Part shown: one piece after another, positions 59,225 to 64,000 of the stretch | Layout: each line of letters starts with the position of its first letter | Numbering within the stretch: position 1 is the first letter of the stretch | The notes under the pieces: generated by a model | The model's database searches: none | Seen by the model: the letters and a program-made list of their open reading frames with translations, nothing else | What the model was told of the DNA's origin: nothing | Source of the DNA: Campylobacter concisus | Lineage (GTDB): Bacteria > Campylobacterota > Campylobacteria > Campylobacterales > Campylobacteraceae | Assembly: GCF_003049735.1 (NCBI RefSeq) | Contig: NZ_PIRM01000003.1 | Span: 122,961 to 186,960, forward strand | Direction: 5' to 3' | DNA: 64,000 nucleotides | Position numbers and translations under genes: made by a program

Positions 59225-61657
59225 ATGAGAATTTGTAGAATTTTGTTTGTATCTAGTATGGCATCAAGCTTTGTCTTTGCATCGCAAGATATGCTACTAG
59301 AAGGTGTTGTCGTAAGTGCGGCTGGCATATCATCGAAAAAAACAGAGCTTAGTAAAAGCGAGTTAAAAAAGGGCCAAATTTTCTCTGAGCGAGATCTTGT
59401 GCGAAACGAAACTGGCGTAACTGTTACAGAAGGTGGTAGAAGTGGTAATAATGGATATGCTATACGAGGTGTAGATAGTGATAGGGTTTCTTTAAAAATA
59501 GACGGAATGGAAGCCGTTGAGAGTTTTATGCCCCGCTCTTACAATATTTTAGGGATTTTAAATGGAAACCGAAACAGCACCGAGCTTGAAAACATAAGCA
59601 GTGTAGAATTTATAAAAGGCGCAAATTCATTAAACAAAGGTAGCGGTGCGATCGGTGGTAGCGTTAGTATGCAGACAAAAAATGTTGATGACTTTGTAAG
59701 GGATGGACGAAATGTTGGTTTTTATAGCAAAAGCGCATATGCATCAAAAAATAGTGAATTTAGACAAGTTGCAGGTGCGGGCGTAAAAGCAGGCGGTATC
59801 GAAGCACTGTTTCAGCATACGTATAAGCGTGGCAAGCAGACAAAGAATTTCTACAGTGGAAAGTTAGATGATGTGCCATTTTGTGGAATGGGGACTAGTA
59901 TGGAGGATTCGTATTTGGCAGATAAATACCCAGAACTTTGCTCTTTTGGTAGAATTTTACCTGATGATGTGAGATTTCGTACACACTCAAATTTGATGAA
60001 ATTTGGCTATAGGTTTGACTCGCATTTTATAAATACATCCTATGAGGACTTTAGACAAAACTATTTTACAGAAGAGAAGAGTAATAGCACTGCAACACTT
60101 AATAGAAAACAGACGAGAGATAGTATTCCTTACAAAAGATATGGAATTTACTATGAGTTTGTACCAGATCATGATGCTTTACTAAGTAATTTAAAGGTAA
60201 GCTTTTATAAGCAAAGAGTCCAGCAGAGGTCAAATTTCACAAGATATCATGCAAACTATCCAAACGACATGCAATACAACTCAAGTTTTGATCAAAAAGA
60301 TAGCTATGAATTTTTTCAAGATAAAAAACAGTTCGATATAAGCGGCATGAGTGGCGACATTAATGCAGGTAAATTTTCTCACATCTTGAGTTTTGGTCTT
60401 GGTAGGCATATCTCTACCTTTAAAAATAAAAATTTACAACTTAGACAAAGTTTTAATACAAAATGGAGCGGTAGTGGTTTTATCGTAGATCCAGCAAATC
60501 CTTTTAAGCCGGTTAAGGCAACGGATGTAACCTTTGCTCAGCCAGTAAAAAGCACTCTTGAATATGCTTTTCTAGGTGACGATATGAGCTTAAATGAGGC
60601 CTTAAGTCTAAACTATGGAGTTAGGCTTGATAGATATGTTTATAAACCTAAGCAAGCAAATATTGCCTCTGGTGCAGGATATAAAATGGTCACAACACCA
60701 GAGCTACAAAAAAGTAAATTTAAAGCCGTTACCTACAATGCAGGAGCCCAGTATGATATAAATAACAATTTGAGTGTTAACTATGCGTTTAGTACCGGTT
60801 TTCGTGCACCAAGAGTCGAGGAGATGTATTTTGATACGCCTAGGGATAGTACAAGATATGTTAGAAATTTGGAGCTAAAACCAGAAAAAGCTTTTAATCA
60901 TGAGGTAAGTTTATTGTCGTCAAGTCAGAGTTATGCACTTGCTTTTAGTGCTTTTTATTCTAAATATAGAGATTTTATTGATACTGATTATGATGTTGGT
61001 ATTGATGAAATAGAAGAACTTGATTTTGATACATGGGAGCTTGTAAAAAAATACAGTAAAAAAAGTCTCGATTTTAAACACGTAAATGTCGGTAGAGCTA
61101 CCGTCAAAGGCTTGGAGCTAAATTCACGTGTAAATGGGAATGCACTAAATTTAAGTGAAAATTTATATGCAAGCTTAAAGGCGACTTATGCGCGTGGCAA
61201 AAAAAATGATGGGACTTCACTTATGGCTATTCAGCCGTTTACTGCAGTGGCTGGACTTGGGTATAGTGATAATAAATTTGATCTCTTATTAACTAGCAAA
61301 TTTGTAGCAGCTAAAAAAGCAAAAGATGCGGTTTCAAAAATACCGCCAAATTTTTCTCAGATAATCGTCGATAGAGATACAGGCAAAGTGACTGGTACAA
61401 CTCAGCCAGAAGCACATAAATTCCTAAGTAAAAGCTATTTTGTCTTTGACTTAACTATGGGCTATAAGATCAGTAAAAATTTCAGCATCAATGCAGGCGT
61501 GTTTAATATTTTTAACAAAGAGTATTCTACTTGGGAAAATTTAAGACAGCTTAGATATAACGGTAACCAAAGCTATGTCAAATTTGATGGTACCGGACTT
61601 GAGCGGTATACTGCTCCTGGTAGAAATTTTAGCGTTTCTTTTGAGATTAGATATTAG
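59225..61657 (+). CDS. TonB-dependent receptor of the heme/hemoglobin/transferrin type
   Basis: 810 residues. Signal peptide (MRICRILFVSSMASSFVFAS), TonB-box-like LLEGVVVSA, and a full plug (RNETGVTVTEGGRSGNNGYA, DRVSLKIDGMEAVESF, NISSVEFIKGANSLNKGSGA, IGGSVSMQTKN). The barrel ends in Y (FSVSFEIRY). The DGMEA and FIKGANS patterns and the large extracellular loops with a Cys pair (FCGMGTSME and ELCSFGRI) resemble the hemoglobin/lactoferrin/transferrin receptor family. Ligand is inferred only. It is A+T-rich and sits between G+C-rich kdsA-SMR and ribH. Confidence 0.87.
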   Translation: MRICRILFVSSMASSFVFASQDMLLEGVVVSAAGISSKKTELSKSELKKGQIFSERDLVRNETGVTVTEGGRSGNNGYAIRGVDSDRVSLKIDGMEAVESFMPRSYNILGILNGNRNSTELENISSVEFIKGANSLNKGSGAIGGSVSMQTKNVDDFVRDGRNVGFYSKSAYASKNSEFRQVAGAGVKAGGIEALFQHTYKRGKQTKNFYSGKLDDVPFCGMGTSMEDSYLADKYPELCSFGRILPDDVRFRTHSNLMKFGYRFDSHFINTSYEDFRQNYFTEEKSNSTATLNRKQTRDSIPYKRYGIYYEFVPDHDALLSNLKVSFYKQRVQQRSNFTRYHANYPNDMQYNSSFDQKDSYEFFQDKKQFDISGMSGDINAGKFSHILSFGLGRHISTFKNKNLQLRQSFNTKWSGSGFIVDPANPFKPVKATDVTFAQPVKSTLEYAFLGDDMSLNEALSLNYGVRLDRYVYKPKQANIASGAGYKMVTTPELQKSKFKAVTYNAGAQYDINNNLSVNYAFSTGFRAPRVEEMYFDTPRDSTRYVRNLELKPEKAFNHEVSLLSSSQSYALAFSAFYSKYRDFIDTDYDVGIDEIEELDFDTWELVKKYSKKSLDFKHVNVGRATVKGLELNSRVNGNALNLSENLYASLKATYARGKKNDGTSLMAIQPFTAVAGLGYSDNKFDLLLTSKFVAAKKAKDAVSKIPPNFSQIIVDRDTGKVTGTTQPEAHKFLSKSYFVFDLTMGYKISKNFSINAGVFNIFNKEYSTWENLRQLRYNGNQSYVKFDGTGLERYTAPGRNFSVSFEIRY

Positions 61658-61710
61658 CTTTAGTTTAAATAAGATTTTGATAAACTACGCAAAAATCTAA
61701 GGAGAAATTA

Positions 61711-62181
61711 ATGAAAATAATCGAAGGAAATTTGGCTCTAAAAGGCGGCGAGAAGGTCGCCATAGTGGGCGCGAGATTTAACCACATCATCACCGATAGG
61801 CTGGTCGAGGGCGCTAGGGATGCGTTTTTGCGTCACGGCGGGGATGAGGCGAATTTGAGCCTCATTTTGGTGCCGGGCGCGTTTGAGATACCGATGGCGC
61901 TTGAAAAGGCGCTAGGTAGCGGTAAATTTGACGCCGTTTGCTGCGTGGGAGCGGTGATCCGCGGCTCTACGCCTCACTTTGACTACGTTAGCGCCGAGAC
62001 TACCAAGGGCATCGCAAATGTCACGCTAAAATACGGCAAACCGGTGACCTTTGGCGTGCTAACGGTAGATAGCATCGAGCAAGCCATCGAGCGAGCTGGC
62101 TCAAAGGCCGGAAATAAGGGCTTTGAAGCGATGACGGGCGTGATCGAGATGCTAAGCTTATATAAAAATTTGGAGGCGTAA
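61711..62181 (+). CDS. ribH: 6,7-Dimethyl-8-ribityllumazine synthase
   Basis: 156 residues. It makes the riboflavin precursor in an icosahedral or pentameric shell. Family marks: [55 protein letters not shown], and [20 protein letters not shown] with GNKGFEA. High G+C (37 of 60 bases at 61801), dropping abruptly at the following gene. Confidence 0.96.
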   Translation: MKIIEGNLALKGGEKVAIVGARFNHIITDRLVEGARDAFLRHGGDEANLSLILVPGAFEIPMALEKALGSGKFDAVCCVGAVIRGSTPHFDYVSAETTKGIANVTLKYGKPVTFGVLTVDSIEQAIERAGSKAGNKGFEAMTGVIEMLSLYKNLEA

Positions 62182-62182
62182 A

Positions 62183-62578
62183 ATGGCGACTCGTCATCAG
62201 GTCAGACAAGCCGTCGTTTCGCTACTCTACTCAAATGAGATAAATCCGGTAACTGCTGCATTTGAAGAGGAATTTCTAGAAGAGAAAAAGATAAGAAACG
62301 AGCGCAAACATGAGGCGCAGCAGACTTTTAAAGAGGTGCTCGTAAATAAAGAAAAACTAGACGAAATTTTAAAACCATATCTAAAAGACGGCGATTTTAG
62401 CAAAGTTGGTGCAACCGAACTAGCCATCCTTAGACTTGGACTCTATGAGATGAAATTTAGCCAAACTGATAAGGCTGTCATCATAAACGAAGCGATCGAG
62501 CTTGCAAAAGAACTTGGAAGTGATCAGGCACCAAAATTTATAAACGGTGTACTTGATAAGCTAAAGGCTGATCTGTGA
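62183..62578 (+). CDS. nusB: Transcription antitermination factor NusB
   Basis: 131 residues, all-helical: [60 protein letters not shown] and [20 protein letters not shown] (then FINGVLDKL) are standard. It starts one base after ribH, its usual neighbour, and overlaps pyrF by four bases. A+T-rich (17 G+C in the 60 bases at 62341), unlike ribH. Confidence 0.95.
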   Translation: MATRHQVRQAVVSLLYSNEINPVTAAFEEEFLEEKKIRNERKHEAQQTFKEVLVNKEKLDEILKPYLKDGDFSKVGATELAILRLGLYEMKFSQTDKAVIINEAIELAKELGSDQAPKFINGVLDKLKADL

Positions 62579-63255
62579 GGCTCTGTGTCGCACTTGATAT
62601 GGCTAGTCGCGAAGAGAATTTAGCCCTTGCTCGCGAGCTAAAAGGGCTTGATCTTTGGCTAAAAGTTGGGCTTAGAAGCTATCTTAGGGATGGGGCAAAA
62701 TTTATAGAAGAGCTAAAAGGACTTGGGAATTTTAAAATTTTTCTCGATCTAAAGCTCTATGATATCCCAAATACTATGGCAGATGCGGCCGAAGTCGTCT
62801 CAAAAATCGGCGTAGATATGATAAATGTGCATGCTAGCGCCGGTGAGCGCGCGATGAAGACAGTTATGGATAGGCTAGCTGGTCTTGGGAACCGTCCTTT
62901 AGTGCTCGCAGTATCGGCACTTACTAGCTTTAGTGAGAGCGAGTTTGACGCTGTTTATAACGATACGATCGCAAGAGCTGTTAGAAAATTTAGCCAGATG
63001 AGTTTTGAAGCAGGACTTGATGGAATGGTCTGTTCCGTTTTTGAAAGCAAGCTCATCAAAGATGTTACAAATGAGAAATTTATCACTCTTTGCCCTGGTG
63101 TTAGGCCTTTTGGCGAGAGCGCTGGAGATCAAAAAAGAGTAGCAAACTTAGTGAGCGCAAAGCAAGAGGGTAGTGACTTTATAGTTGTTGGTAGGCCAAT
63201 TTATGAGAGTGCAAATCCAAGAGAAATTTGCGAAAGAATTTTGGAGCAAATTTAA
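62575..63255 (+). CDS. pyrF: Orotidine 5'-phosphate decarboxylase
   Basis: 226 residues from a GTG that overlaps the nusB stop (GTGA). Last step of UMP synthesis. Catalytic set [18 protein letters not shown] (the D-x-K-x-x-D array), [11 protein letters not shown] and the phosphate-binding end [20 protein letters not shown] are present. Length normal. Confidence 0.95.
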   Translation: MRLCVALDMASREENLALARELKGLDLWLKVGLRSYLRDGAKFIEELKGLGNFKIFLDLKLYDIPNTMADAAEVVSKIGVDMINVHASAGERAMKTVMDRLAGLGNRPLVLAVSALTSFSESEFDAVYNDTIARAVRKFSQMSFEAGLDGMVCSVFESKLIKDVTNEKFITLCPGVRPFGESAGDQKRVANLVSAKQEGSDFIVVGRPIYESANPREICERILEQI

Positions 63256-63666
63256 AATTTGAACTTGTGTGAATTGGTTTTTAACTAAGCTTTTTTGCAA
63301 AATGTTGCGTGAAGATGACATCAAAGCGAAGTGAGGAGCTAAATTTGAGTGATTTTAAGAAAATCCTCTTGTTGGCTGAGCGGCTAAAGCGTATCTACTA
63401 GCACTTGGTTAAGGATATTGCTTTACTAAATGGCGCAAATTCTAATGAAGCGTGAATGCATAAAGGTGCTTGGTCGCAGTAACGATAGGCGTTTTTATAT
63501 GTTTACCGTATGATTTGCTACTATGTAAATACGCCGCACCCAGACAAAGCCAAGCTAAAATGGTGGCTTTGGAAGGACTAAATTTATAAATTTTTGTTTT
63601 AGATTTTCTATCTGAGGTCTGCGATTGTGAAATGTAAATTTAAGCAAGATATCAGCGGCGTTCAAT
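63256..63666. other. Gap without a recognisable gene
   Basis: About 410 bases between pyrF and the tRNA promoter. Base composition is coding-like in places (for example the forward stretch reading DFKKILLLAERLKRIY near 63345-63400), but every frame is broken by stops within about 100 bases. It may be an old decayed gene; I cannot name it. Confidence 0.3.
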
Positions 63667-63672
63667 TATAAT
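63667..63672 (+). promoter_or_regulatory. -10 element (TATAAT) of the tRNA-Ser gene
   Basis: A perfect TATAAT 16 bases ahead of the mature tRNA start, followed by GCGATTTC, a G+C-rich discriminator-like stretch common at stable RNA promoters. Confidence 0.6.
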
Positions 63673-63687
63673 GCGATTTCTTTTTAT

Positions 63688-63778
63688 GGACAGATGGGTG
63701 AGTGGCTGAAACCACACCCCTGCTAAGGGTGCAGCTCTTAATCGGGGCTCGAGGGTTCAAATCCCTCTCTGTCCGCCA
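63688..63778 (+). tRNA. tRNA-Ser, anticodon GCU, with encoded CCA
   Basis: 91 bases. Acceptor GGACAGA pairs with TCTGTCC, followed by discriminator G and CCA. The anticodon stem-loop CACCC-CTGCTAA-GGGTG gives anticodon GCU. A long variable arm (CAGCTCTTAATCGGGGCT region) marks a class II serine tRNA, and the T arm is GAGGGTTCAAATCCCTC. It reads AGC and AGU codons. The 222 bases after it are A+T-rich with no gene seen. Confidence 0.96.
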
Positions 63779-64000
63779 CTGCTTATAGATAATCATAAAT
63801 TTTATTATTGTTTAACATTATTTTTTGAATATCTTTATATAAAATTTTCTGCGTTAGAAAATTGCTTAATTGTATAAGTAAAATTTCATGACAATCGTAT
63901 ATTTTTTGAAAAATTATGATTTTTTTGGTTATATTGTTGTTTCAAACTAATTAAAAATATCTTAAATTAAGTTTTTATTATAAAAAATATTATATTTTGC

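Noticed and set aside
63256..63666. A gene after pyrF
   Set aside because: All frames are broken within about 100 bases and nothing matches a family I know.

Overview
The window reads as part of a chromosome of a Campylobacter species of the non-thermophilic, hydrogen/formate-using type (Campylobacter concisus or a close relative is my best guess). I infer this from the low G+C content, the epsilonproteobacterial protein families, and long stretches whose gene order matches what I remember of C. jejuni: surA-like/gltX/malic enzyme/upp/mqnA, the p19 iron operon, pflB/serS/trpS/aroK/der and EamA/kdsA/ribH/nusB/pyrF. There is no phage, CRISPR array or insertion sequence that I can see. The only RNA gene found is a tRNA-Ser(GCU) near the right end.

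Layout. 1-2.4 kb: a reverse-strand operon with a TonB-type outer-membrane receptor that has no plug domain, followed by a Tat-exported periplasmic binding protein that runs off the edge. 2.6-5.5 kb: moaD-moaE and a small membrane protein, then nspC and a decayed DJ-1/PfpI gene. 5.7-8.5 kb: fdhC and a selenium operon (yedF, and selD with an in-frame UGA). 8.5-16.5 kb: an RdxA-like nitroreductase, a large PAS-GGDEF-EAL protein, a HisZ-like protein, purA, and two small motility-type proteins. 16.6-20 kb: terC, moeA and yedE. 20.3-22.4 kb: a siderophore receptor. 22.5-28.2 kb: the surA-like to mqnA block, with a barnase/barstar pair inserted. 28.3-39.4 kb: a decayed Met/His-rich membrane protein, a TorD-like chaperone, a polyferredoxin, selA-selB, a DsbC/G-like protein, and the fdh operon (Tat peptide, FdhA with UGA, FdhB). 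39.6-48.9 kb: the FTR1/p19 iron uptake operon with a TraT-like lipoprotein and a DUF2920 hydrolase behind it. 49-56.5 kb: pflB, serS, a CopD-like protein, trpS, aroK and der, with an unusual repeat-filled gap between trpS and aroK. 56.6-63.3 kb: EamA, kdsA, an SMR pair, a heme/hemoglobin-type receptor, ribH, nusB and pyrF.

How it fits together. Much of the window serves a selenocysteine- and molybdopterin (or tungstopterin)-dependent formate dehydrogenase. MoaD, MoaE and MoeA make and load the cofactor. YedE and YedF are linked to selenium supply. SelD makes selenophosphate, while SelA and SelB make and deliver Sec-tRNA. TorD-like and ferredoxin-like proteins probably assist assembly, and FdhA, FdhB and FdhC form the enzyme. 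A second theme is metal and iron acquisition: three TonB-type receptors plus the FTR1/P19 system. The most unusual items are the plug-less receptor, the barnase/barstar pair, the hairpin repeats between trpS and aroK, the two hairpins in the fdh leader, and a block of high G+C with sharp edges from kdsA to ribH that is interrupted by an A+T-rich receptor gene.
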